The notes under the pieces were generated by a model that made no database searches, was not told the origin of the DNA, and saw nothing but the letters and a program-made list of their open reading frames with translations. Below, in pieces: positions 1 to 7,214 of a stretch of 16,711 bases of DNA. Numbering within the stretch: the first letter of the stretch is position 1; each line of letters opens with the position of its first letter. A program made the position numbers and the translations under genes. Source of the DNA: an uncultured Roseiflexaceae bacterium (lineage in GTDB: Bacteria > Chloroflexota > Chloroflexia > Chloroflexales > Roseiflexaceae); contig CAIPUQ010000140.1 of the NCBI GenBank assembly GCA_903868295.1, positions 1 to 16,711 on the forward strand. Reading direction: 5' to 3'.

Positions 1-681
1 GAGTCGTTCCGGCACAACGAACAGAGCCGTCGCATCGTCGAAGTCATGGAAAAAAACGGTGCGGGCTTCAACCTCACCTACGTCGTACGCGAGGGCATGT
101 ATATGCACTCCAAAGGCCGCCGCGACATCAGCTCCAAAGCCTGGGGGGTCGCGAGTACCCTCGAAGGTCAAATCATCAAAATAGCGGATTCGATTGCGTA
201 CATCAACCACGACATAGACGACGCCCTGCGCGCAGGGATTTTGCATGCTCGTGATCTGCCGCCGGATGCGATTGCCGTCTTGGGTGATACGCACGCCCAA
301 CGCATCGATACCATGGTCTGTGACCTCATCGATACAAACTGGTGGGCCACTGGCGATGGTCCCGCCCACGAACCGTTTGAACTCACCATGAGCCCGACAG
401 TCCTGACTGCCACCAACAGCTTGCGCGAGTTTATGTACCAAAACGTCTACCTCGGTTCGGCTGCCAAAACCGAAGATCACAAAGTCGATTTGATTATCCA
501 TTTGCTCTATACCCACTTCATGAATCACCCCGAACGCATCCCTGCCGACATCATGACGAACGTCAAAAAACGCGACGAACCACTGCGCCAAGCAGTCGTC
601 GATTATGTGGCTGGGATGACTGATCGGTATGCAACCCAAATCTTCCAAGACATCTACATCCCGCGCACCTGGGGCGGGTAA
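1..681 (+). CDS. dgt: dNTP triphosphohydrolase (dGTPase-like, HD superfamily), 3' part
   Basis: This is the C-terminal 226 codons of a dGTPase-like enzyme; the reading frame is open through base 1, so the N-terminal HD metal-site residues lie outside the window. The family hydrolyses dNTPs to deoxynucleosides and triphosphate in the cytoplasm, controlling dNTP pools. Visible signatures are the FRHNEQSRR segment encoded from base 7, typical of the dGTPase family, and the DSIAYINHDIDDA segment (bases 187-225), which carries the last metal-binding Asp and the conserved helix around it. The C-terminus (FQDIY, then Trp-Gly-Gly) is of normal family form. dnaG starts 31 bases downstream with no terminator between, so the two are probably cotranscribed; dgt next to dnaG is a known arrangement in several bacterial groups. 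An ATG at base 46 is internal to the conserved domain and is not the start. Substrate range cannot be told from this fragment. Confidence 0.93.
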   Translation, partial: ESFRHNEQSRRIVEVMEKNGAGFNLTYVVREGMYMHSKGRRDISSKAWGVASTLEGQIIKIADSIAYINHDIDDALRAGILHARDLPPDAIAVLGDTHAQRIDTMVCDLIDTNWWATGDGPAHEPFELTMSPTVLTATNSLREFMYQNVYLGSAAKTEDHKVDLIIHLLYTHFMNHPERIPADIMTNVKKRDEPLRQAVVDYVAGMTDRYATQIFQDIYIPRTWGG

Positions 682-712
682 CACACGACGACGTCTGGGA
701 TAGACGCAACAC

Positions 713-2701
713 ATGACCAACAACAGTGTCATCGAACAAATCAAAGACCGCATCGACATCGTCGAACTGATTGCTGCCAAAGTACAACTGCGCAAAACGG
801 GGCGCTCGTTTGTGGGATTTTGCCCGTTCCATGCCAATACACGCACGCCAGCTTTTACGGTATATCCCGAATCACAAAGCTTTCACTGTTTTGGATGCAA
901 AGCATCAGGGACGGCGTTCGACTATGTGATGCGAAGCGAGGGCATCGAATTCCGCGAAGCCCTCGAACTCCTTGCACAGCGCACCGGGATCGAACTCACC
1001 CCGCGCACCGCCCAAGACGACGAGCGTGACCACGTCGCCGAACGCCTCGGCGAAATCAATGCAGCTGCCGCTCGGTACTTCCAACACATGCTCGTCAAAT
1101 CGCCGCATGGTGCGGATGCGCGGGCGTACGTCGCCAAACGGCTCATCAACGAATGGTCGCTCGAGCACTTCCAGATCGGCTATGCCCTCGACGAGCGCAC
1201 CCGGCTATTTGACTACCTGACGGTCAAACAAAACTACGCAGCAGATGAGGTTGTGGCAGCGGGGTTGGCGATCAGACGCGACGATGGATCGCACTATGAC
1301 CGCTTTCGCGGCCGGGTAATGTTCCCCATCCGGAGCGCCAAAGGGCTGATTATCGCGTATGGCGGACGCGCCATGGGCGATGTCCAACCCAAATACCTGA
1401 ACTCGCCGCAGACACTGTTGTTTGACAAAAGCGCCGTACTCTACGGCCTTGATATGGCCCGCGAAGCAATCCGGAGTCAAGACGCGGTTGTCGTCGTCGA
1501 AGGCTACGTGGACGTCATAGCGCTGCATCAACACGGCTTTCGTAACGTCGTCGCACCGCTCGGCACGGCCCTCACCGCCGAACATGTGCATATCATCAAA
1601 AAACTCACCAAGAATATTTATCTGGCACTCGATGCCGATACCGCCGGCATCAAAGCGACCATCAAAGGATTGCAGACGCTCAACGATAATCTCGATGCAA
1701 CGCTGGTGCCCGTACCAACGCCTTCTGGCGTATTGTCGTGGAGTCGCACGGTCGAGGCGACTATTCGCATTATCGAACTCCCTGATGGCCAAGACCCCGA
1801 TGAGTTATTGGCGACCGATGGTTCACTCTGGCCCAAATTGGTCGAAAACGCCTTGCCTGCGATGGATTTTTACTTTCAAGTCTTGACGCGTGACTTGGAT
1901 CTCGACCAACTTCCCGACAAACGAAGCGCACTCGACCGACTTGGACCCCTCATCATTCAGATTGGCAATCAACTCGAACAAACACATTATGTCCAACAAT
2001 TGGCGCACCTTTTGGGTGTCGACGAAACGATTCTCCGCCGTGAATTACGCCGCCAAGCCCCTACCAACCGTACCAAGCCAGGCGCACCCAACAGCCGTCC
2101 AGCACAACCAACACCTCCCTCCCAACGATCGGGTTCCACACCGAGCGCTGGCGGCGATGGGACGCTTGGCACAACCACGGTGGCAGCCCGCGCAGCCGAG
2201 TATTTGCTGGTCTGTATGCTCAACAATAGTGAAATCCGGGAAGCGGTCCAACATAAATTGACTGCCGACTTGCAGGATTTCCCCCATGCCCAAGAATGCA
2301 TCGCGAGTGATGTGGACAGCCTCTTTGCCGAAGACGATGAGCTGCGCGAAATATGGCGCGCACGCAATGCGTTCGGCCATGATGGGGATGTCCTCCAATG
2401 GCTGGCGACGTTGCCAGAGCCGCTGCGCCACCGCGCCGAACACCTCGGCCGTTCAGTCGAACTCCCCAAAGAATACCTCGTGTCAAGCGAAGCGATGGAG
2501 TGTGTTACAATCGTCCAACGAGAAATAGCAAAACGATGGAATACACGACTGCCACGGATGTTGGCATCAGCAGTCGATGACGCCGAGTCAGACACGCTCT
2601 ATGCGCGCGTCGCTGATATTCAGCAGTATTTAAATCGACTGATGACCCCCAAACGGAGTTCTACGTTCGACGACCTACATACACGTCATTCGAACACATA
2701 A
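713..2701 (+). CDS. dnaG: DNA primase DnaG
   Basis: Replicative primase, 662 aa, which makes RNA primers on the lagging strand and normally docks on the DnaB helicase. Domains in order: a CHC2 zinc-binding domain (residues about 5-95) with ligands C37, H40, C59 and C62; the catalytic core with the YDRFRGRVMFPI and PKYLNSPQT motifs (195-232); the TOPRIM domain (about 255-365) with E263 in VEGYVD and D307/D309 in DADTAG; the family LPDGQDPDEL motif (356-365); a Pro/Ser/Thr-rich linker (about 445-485); and a divergent helical C-terminal part (490-655) where the helicase-binding domain is expected. An extra segment of about 20 residues sits between the TOPRIM core and the DPDEL motif (about 330-352). 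The Shine-Dalgarno is weak, but this ATG fits the normal N-terminus. rpoD begins 11 bases after the stop, so the genes form one operon with dgt upstream. Confidence 0.98.
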   Translation: MTNNSVIEQIKDRIDIVELIAAKVQLRKTGRSFVGFCPFHANTRTPAFTVYPESQSFHCFGCKASGTAFDYVMRSEGIEFREALELLAQRTGIELTPRTAQDDERDHVAERLGEINAAAARYFQHMLVKSPHGADARAYVAKRLINEWSLEHFQIGYALDERTRLFDYLTVKQNYAADEVVAAGLAIRRDDGSHYDRFRGRVMFPIRSAKGLIIAYGGRAMGDVQPKYLNSPQTLLFDKSAVLYGLDMAREAIRSQDAVVVVEGYVDVIALHQHGFRNVVAPLGTALTAEHVHIIKKLTKNIYLALDADTAGIKATIKGLQTLNDNLDATLVPVPTPSGVLSWSRTVEATIRIIELPDGQDPDELLATDGSLWPKLVENALPAMDFYFQVLTRDLDLDQLPDKRSALDRLGPLIIQIGNQLEQTHYVQQLAHLLGVDETILRRELRRQAPTNRTKPGAPNSRPAQPTPPSQRSGSTPSAGGDGTLGTTTVAARAAEYLLVCMLNNSEIREAVQHKLTADLQDFPHAQECIASDVDSLFAEDDELREIWRARNAFGHDGDVLQWLATLPEPLRHRAEHLGRSVELPKEYLVSSEAMECVTIVQREIAKRWNTRLPRMLASAVDDAESDTLYARVADIQQYLNRLMTPKRSSTFDDLHTRHSNT

Positions 2702-2712
2702 GGGCGGGACTC

Positions 2713-4224
2713 ATGGCGAACACCCCATCCGAACACCAAGCAGATCCACAATCCGCAGAACAAACCCCTCACGAGGCGCTCGACACGATTGACGATGCAG
2801 TCGTCGCCTTGGTCGATGAAGAGGATGTCGCGTTTACCGCCCTGAGCGACACCGAAGCAGGGGCCACCGAAGCGCGTCGCATCATCGATATACTGCGCTG
2901 GACCTTACCCAAAAGTGTCTTGCATACTCTGGTGAGCGACCCGCAGTTACCCATACCGATTGCAGAGCGCTTAGATCTCGTCGCGCACGATGTACTCAAC
3001 CCAATGACAATTCCCGCCCCTGAATACACACCAGACCAACCAACCACATTTACTGAGCGCCTGCACGACACGTTGCACAGTGACGCCAATCCAGACGAAG
3101 ACGGAGAAGTCGAACACGCCAGTCCCGATTTGCAGAGTGTCAACTTTAATGACACCGTACGCCTGTACCTGCGCGAAATCGGCAGCATTAAGCTATTGAA
3201 TTCGCGGGCCGAACAAGCGTATGCACGGGCTATCGAAGCCGGCCAGCTCCTCGAACAACTGGTAGCCCGATTGCCCCTCACCACTGCGCAGACCACTGAT
3301 TCACTGGGACAGATCGAGTTATTGCTCGCGTCGCCCGCGCCTGAACTCACCCTCGCGGTAGAGACATTGACGACGCGCATGGTCAGCGACCTCGATGCCA
3401 AAATAGCCTTGCTTTCTGCTGATTGGCAGCACCATTTTGATGTCCAACCGATCTCGGCGGACGAAGCCCGCACCACTGCGCGTGCTTGGCGCGCGCAAAT
3501 CCTGCGTGGCCGAGAAGCACGTGAACATTTGACATCGGCCAACCTGCGCCTCGTGGTCTCGATTGCAAAAAAATACATTGGCCGTGGACTACAACTACTC
3601 GACCTCATCCAAGAAGGCAACGTGGGCCTCATCCGGGCAGTCGAAAAATTCGATCATCGCCGCGGGTTCAAATTTTCGACGTATGCGACCTGGTGGATTC
3701 GCCAAGCAATCACCCGCGCGATCGCCGACCAAGCACGGACCATCCGCATCCCCGTGCACATGGTCGAAACGATCAACAAACTGATGCGCGAGACCCGGCG
3801 ATTGGTCCAAGTCCATGGTCGTGACCCGACAGACGACGAACTCGCCGAGGTGCTGGGCATTACGGTCGACCGCATACGCGTTATCCGCAAAACCTCAATG
3901 GAGCCGATTTCGCTCGAGACTCCCGTCGGCACCGAAGAAGATAGTCATCTCGGCGACTTTATCGAAGATGTACGCGCGCTCGCCCCTGCGGATGTCGCCA
4001 CCAACCACCTATTGCGTGAGCAATTGCTCGAAGTCCTCTCTCGCCTCAATGAACGAGAACGCCGCGTTCTGCAGCTCCGCTTCGGCCTCGAGGATGGTCA
4101 TAATTGGACCCTCGAAGAGGTCGGCCGAGAATTGAATGTCACGCGCGAACGGATCCGTCAAATCGAAGTCAAAGCCCTGCGCAAACTCCGCACCAGCCGA
4201 TTTTTGCTCGATTATATGGACTAA
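2713..4224 (+). CDS. rpoD: Primary RNA polymerase sigma factor (sigma-70, RpoD/SigA)
   Basis: Housekeeping sigma factor, 503 aa, which directs core RNA polymerase to -35/-10 promoters. An acidic, poorly conserved N-terminal region (1-143) precedes region 1.2 (DTVRLYLREIG, 147-157). Regions 2.1-2.4 span about 270-345, with the characteristic NLRLVVSIAKKYIGRGL, LDLIQEGNVGLIRAVEKFD and STYATWWIRQAI blocks. Region 3 covers about 346-425, and region 4 about 430-495, with the helix-turn-helix TLEEVGRELNVTRERIRQIE (466-485). Presence of regions 1.2 and 2-4 with these sequences marks a group 1 or 2 factor; position in the dnaG operon favours the primary factor. Between regions 1.2 and 2.1 lies a longer than usual spacer (about 180-265), resembling a non-conserved region. 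A G-rich sequence (AGGGCGGG, from base 2701) just before the ATG can act as ribosome binding site. A strong terminator follows 12 bases after the stop. Confidence 0.97.
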   Translation: MANTPSEHQADPQSAEQTPHEALDTIDDAVVALVDEEDVAFTALSDTEAGATEARRIIDILRWTLPKSVLHTLVSDPQLPIPIAERLDLVAHDVLNPMTIPAPEYTPDQPTTFTERLHDTLHSDANPDEDGEVEHASPDLQSVNFNDTVRLYLREIGSIKLLNSRAEQAYARAIEAGQLLEQLVARLPLTTAQTTDSLGQIELLLASPAPELTLAVETLTTRMVSDLDAKIALLSADWQHHFDVQPISADEARTTARAWRAQILRGREAREHLTSANLRLVVSIAKKYIGRGLQLLDLIQEGNVGLIRAVEKFDHRRGFKFSTYATWWIRQAITRAIADQARTIRIPVHMVETINKLMRETRRLVQVHGRDPTDDELAEVLGITVDRIRVIRKTSMEPISLETPVGTEEDSHLGDFIEDVRALAPADVATNHLLREQLLEVLSRLNERERRVLQLRFGLEDGHNWTLEEVGRELNVTRERIRQIEVKALRKLRTSRFLLDYMD

Positions 4225-4236
4225 ATACACACTGAG

Positions 4237-4270
4237 AAGCACCGTACGCGCATAGCGTACGGTGCTTTTT
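4237..4270 (+). terminator. Intrinsic terminator of the dgt-dnaG-rpoD operon
   Basis: A perfect 13-bp inverted repeat (AAGCACCGTACGC at 4237-4249, complement at 4255-4267) encloses a 5-base loop, GCATA, and runs into five T residues (4266-4270). It lies 12 bases after the rpoD stop and before the J-domain gene's own promoter, so it separates the two transcription units. Confidence 0.93.
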
Positions 4271-4289
4271 CGGTGATGTGTGCAGTCTA

Positions 4290-4298
4290 TGGTAAAAT
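4290..4298 (+). promoter_or_regulatory. Extended -10 promoter for the J-domain protein gene
   Basis: TGG followed by TAAAAT (4293-4298) matches the extended -10 form TGN-TAnnnT. No good -35 hexamer is seen 17 bases upstream, as is common for extended -10 promoters. It predicts a start of transcription near 4305 and a leader of about 23 bases before the GTG at 4328. The 10-mer GGTAAAATAC (4291-4300) recurs identically at 9272-9281 upstream of the GT-C genes. Confidence 0.6.
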
Positions 4299-4314
4299 AC
4301 GAGTTAGGTTTGAC

Positions 4315-4330
4315 AGGGGGGCGTTCTGTG
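4315..4330 (+). promoter_or_regulatory. Ribosome binding site and GTG start of the J-domain gene
   Basis: AGGGGGG (4315-4321) stands 6 bases before GTG at 4328. The reading frame is open upstream to a GTG at 4280 and an ATG at 4289, but neither has a comparable Shine-Dalgarno and both precede the predicted transcription start, so 4328 is the better start. Confidence 0.7.
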
Positions 4331-5548
4331 GCAGGCTTTGATTTCGAACAATTCGACCACTTCCAAATACTCAATGTCGCACGTGGTGCGTCCATTAATG
4401 AAATAAAGAAGGCATTTCGCCAAGAAATTGCCATCTATCATCCTGACCGCTTTATGCGGGCGAGTGACGAAGAAAAGTCATACGCACGGGCGCGGAGCCA
4501 ACGCATCAACGAAGCGTTCCGTGTGCTGCGTGATGATCAACTGCGCGAAAACTACAACATGACCATGCCCGGCGGTGGCATTGGGCGTAATTCGATGCCA
4601 GTGCCAACAGGTCCTCTCACCCAGCGCGACCACCAAGGTGAACTCTACGAAACAGCGCTCGCGCACATCAATGCGGGCAGACTCATTCAAGCAGTCGCAG
4701 TGTTGCGCCGTTTGCAACAACTCAATCCGTTCTATCGTGACGTTGCATCGTTGCTTAGTAGCACCGAATCCGCAATCAATGCACGACAGCTCACCATGCC
4801 GTACGAGAGCATCCGACGCACCAGTTGGTTGACGGTCAGCATCGTGGCGATTGTTTTGGTTACGGTTGCACTGGTCTGGGTTTTTGGTACTTTCGCAAGC
4901 TCGGCAACACCCGAAGCGACCGCAACCATTATCGAAGCCACGCCGACCGTCCAAGTTACGCGGACACCGCGCATCACCTCGACTCCTGAATCCATGGAAG
5001 TAACACCGACTCCCGATCCTTCGATACTCTTCGAAGACAACTTCACCATGGTCAATTGGGCAGAAGCCCAAGGCCCGACATGGAGTACCGCATACGACGG
5101 CAAACGTTTCCATCTCGTCGCTGCGCAGGGGGGTGACGCAGCGTGGAGCTACCGCCCCATCGCGCAGAGTGATGTGGTTATGACCGTCACGCTCCAAGTC
5201 ACCAAGGGGTCTGGCGGCGTCATTGTACGCTACCGCGATGAGACAGATTTTGTGGCTATCGTCATTGAACCCGAGTCCCAAACATATCGTATCGTGCGCC
5301 GTGAAGGCACGACCTTCCGGGAACTCAGTACCGGTACAGCAGACTCATTGAAACGCGGCGAAGCCGTCGAAAACGAGCTCACCGTGACCGTCGTCGGTAC
5401 ATCAGTTTCGCTGGCCATCAACGGCGTCACAACAGACCCCGTGACGGTCGAAGGCATCTCGGACAGTGCCCGGATTGGGATGATTGCTATCCCTACAACC
5501 AGCGACGCAGACGTATTTGTTGACCAAATCACCATACGCATTCCCTAA
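4328..5548 (+). CDS. Membrane-anchored J-domain protein with extracytoplasmic beta-sandwich-like domain
   Basis: 406 aa from the GTG start. A J-domain (about residues 8-77) holds the diagnostic HPD tripeptide (H38-P39-D40) in YHPDRF, so it should stimulate ATP hydrolysis by a DnaK/Hsp70 partner. There is no Gly/Phe-rich region, no zinc finger and no DnaJ C-terminal domain, so it is not DnaJ itself. A helical TPR-like stretch follows (about 105-147). One strong membrane segment (about 165-188) precedes a Thr/Pro-rich linker (193-232) with TPT and STP repeats. The last 170 residues look like an all-beta LamG/concanavalin-like fold, recognised by its DNF start and alternating hydrophobic pattern. 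The predicted layout is J-domain inside the cell and beta domain outside. The gene has its own promoter and terminator. Ligand and client are unknown; the beta-domain assignment is by pattern only. Confidence 0.85.
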   Translation: MAGFDFEQFDHFQILNVARGASINEIKKAFRQEIAIYHPDRFMRASDEEKSYARARSQRINEAFRVLRDDQLRENYNMTMPGGGIGRNSMPVPTGPLTQRDHQGELYETALAHINAGRLIQAVAVLRRLQQLNPFYRDVASLLSSTESAINARQLTMPYESIRRTSWLTVSIVAIVLVTVALVWVFGTFASSATPEATATIIEATPTVQVTRTPRITSTPESMEVTPTPDPSILFEDNFTMVNWAEAQGPTWSTAYDGKRFHLVAAQGGDAAWSYRPIAQSDVVMTVTLQVTKGSGGVIVRYRDETDFVAIVIEPESQTYRIVRREGTTFRELSTGTADSLKRGEAVENELTVTVVGTSVSLAINGVTTDPVTVEGISDSARIGMIAIPTTSDADVFVDQITIRIP

Positions 5549-5586
5549 TGATTGTCACTTGCGGGTGCAACATGTTCCATACAAAG

Positions 5587-5616
5587 ACCGCCACACAGTA
5601 GCTGTGTGGCGGTTTT
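5587..5616. terminator. Terminator between convergent J-domain and LCP genes
   Basis: A perfect 12-bp inverted repeat (ACCGCCACACAG at 5587-5598, complement at 5602-5613) with a 3-base loop is followed by TTTT on the + strand. It lies between the J-domain stop (5548) and the end of the - strand LCP gene (5638). The T-run is clear for + strand transcripts and weaker (TCTTTG) on the - strand, so it may serve both but best fits the + strand gene. Confidence 0.88.
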
Positions 5617-5637
5617 CTGTTGCTGCGCATGTTGGCT

Positions 5638-7134
5638 TTAGGGGGTCACGAAGTCAGTGCCCAAGACGATGATGATATCCGCATTGCTTTGGATGTCCAT
5701 CGGTGGCTTACCCTGGACGACACGGCCATTGATGATTTTGGTGATTTGCGCAGCTTGTACGGGGTGATTGGTGATATCGTAGATGATTGTCTCGGCGATT
5801 GTGCCACTCACATCTCCGGGCGCATCAAGGGTAAATCCCACAGCGTTGAGCTGTTGCGTGACCCGCCGCGCCAACCCTGCGACACGTGCACCATTGAGCA
5901 CTTGTATCCGTGCGAGTCCCTCCTGGGCACCGATACCGGTGGTGGTTCGGAACCATCCGACTACCTGTTGCCAGCTCGTTTGTACCCATGTACCAAGCGC
6001 CGTTATCCGCGCAGTCACGAGGGCATCATTGGGGCTATCTACTGTACCAGTACTCGCGATCCACTCAGCGGTGAGGGAGCCTATGCCTTCCTGATCCCAG
6101 ACCAAATCGGTGCCGTCGCTGGTGTAGCGTTTGACTGTCTGCGGAGCAATCCGGAAAGAAGCGATGTTTGCGGCATCGAGATTGAGCATCGTTGCTGCTA
6201 CAGCGAGCACCATGCGCGGATTCGTCAGCGGGAGTGTTGTTTTGAGCGTACCGCCCAATATTTGTGGCGCATCGAGTGCCAAGCGGCCTATCTCTGGAGC
6301 GCGCAACTGCCCAAGACGGTTGACGACTGCGGCAACAACCAATTGTTGCCGTTGATTTCGCCCAAAATCGCTGTCTGGATGCCGCGTGCGTGCATACATC
6401 AGCGCACGGGTCCCATCCATCTGTTGTTCGCCCTGTAGAAACTCCACACGCATAGTGCCGTAGTCCGCCGTCGGATACGCCGTATCGACAATCGTTTTGG
6501 GGACCGTAATCGTCACGCCACCGATTGCGTCGATCAAATCAGCGAACCCATCGAAGTTGATTTGCATGGTGTAATCGATGCGTGCTCCATAGCTCCCCAT
6601 GTTCGTAAACCATTCGACCGTTTCGGCCGCGAGTGCCATCCCCGATTCTTGTTGGCTGACGTTGTCTGCGTACAATTCTTGCGGGTGCAAGTACCCATAG
6701 GCATAGGCAGCATTGATCTTGCTGGTGCCGCGGCCGCGCACTTCAACACGGGTGTCCCGCGGGATCGACAACAAACCAATTGCGCCCGTTGTGGGGTTGA
6801 CGCGTGCAAGGATCAACGTGTCGCTACGAATCCCATCGGTGCGGCCATCACTGCGGTCATCGACGCCCACCAACAACACGGTATAGCCATTGGTCGGTAC
6901 GGTCGCAGGTCGATCCACTCGCGGATCATTGGCCCCAATTGCGGCCCAGATGATCCCCAGCTGGTACGAGACCGCAACTGCGGGCACCACAAGAAAGGTA
7001 ATCACAAAAAACAACCACCACGACGAGCGCCGCCGGCGACCAGTGCCGGGACGGAACTTGTAGGCGTTACGATGCAAAATCTGTGTCGATCCCGGGGTCG
7101 CACCGTCACGGAGTCGCTCTGGAGGGGGCGCCAT
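5638..7134 (-). CDS. LCP (LytR-CpsA-Psr) family envelope-polymer ligase with LytR_C domain
   Basis: 498 aa from the ATG at 7134, chosen because AGGAG stands 7 bases before it (complement of 7142-7146); the frame extends to 7236 without such a site and through the divergent promoter. A basic cytoplasmic N-terminus (GRRRR at 31-36) precedes a single membrane anchor (about 37-66). The LCP domain (about 83-280) has the family's polyprenyl-phosphate-binding and catalytic features: DGIRSDTL (R103, D105), IPRDTRV (R126, D127) and the ARTRHPDSDFGRNQRQQ block (R249, R251, D254, D256, R259, R262). A LytR_C domain follows (about 408-491, starting IQVLNGARVAGLA). LCP enzymes transfer polymers from undecaprenyl carriers to the cell wall or proteins on the outer face of the membrane. 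The gene is divergent from the phosphoesterase. The natural polymer substrate cannot be told from sequence. Confidence 0.95.
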   Translation of the reverse strand: MAPPPERLRDGATPGSTQILHRNAYKFRPGTGRRRRSSWWLFFVITFLVVPAVAVSYQLGIIWAAIGANDPRVDRPATVPTNGYTVLLVGVDDRSDGRTDGIRSDTLILARVNPTTGAIGLLSIPRDTRVEVRGRGTSKINAAYAYGYLHPQELYADNVSQQESGMALAAETVEWFTNMGSYGARIDYTMQINFDGFADLIDAIGGVTITVPKTIVDTAYPTADYGTMRVEFLQGEQQMDGTRALMYARTRHPDSDFGRNQRQQLVVAAVVNRLGQLRAPEIGRLALDAPQILGGTLKTTLPLTNPRMVLAVAATMLNLDAANIASFRIAPQTVKRYTSDGTDLVWDQEGIGSLTAEWIASTGTVDSPNDALVTARITALGTWVQTSWQQVVGWFRTTTGIGAQEGLARIQVLNGARVAGLARRVTQQLNAVGFTLDAPGDVSGTIAETIIYDITNHPVQAAQITKIINGRVVQGKPPMDIQSNADIIIVLGTDFVTP

Positions 7135-7214
7135 ACAAGTTCTCCTCGATTGCGTCGGCAGATATCGCACACCATGCTCGGGTATAGTACCATTGTCGAT
7201 AGCAGGAGCACCGC
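7135..7214. promoter_or_regulatory. Divergent promoter region between LCP and phosphoesterase genes
   Basis: This 80-base gap must hold both promoters or their shared region. GGTATAGTAC (7181-7190) contains a + strand -10 candidate, TATAGT (7183-7188), and its complement reads GGTACTATACC, giving a - strand -10 candidate, TACTAT, at almost the same place. No convincing -35 is seen on either strand. Shine-Dalgarno sites flank it: complement of 7142-7146 for LCP, and AGGAG at 7204-7208 for the phosphoesterase. Confidence 0.5.

Noticed and set aside
2769..3632. 287-codon open frame on the - strand inside rpoD
   Set aside because: Ser/Arg-rich shadow of the sigma factor with no domain pattern.
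4310..4315. Perfect TTGACA hexamer as a -35 element
   Set aside because: It lies between the extended -10 and the GTG at 4328; a promoter using it would start transcription inside the J-domain coding region, and no good -10 is seen 17 bases downstream.
5620..6438. 272-codon open frame on the + strand antisense to the LCP gene
   Set aside because: The - strand carries the complete LCP catalytic block and LytR_C domain here; the + strand product has no recognisable pattern.
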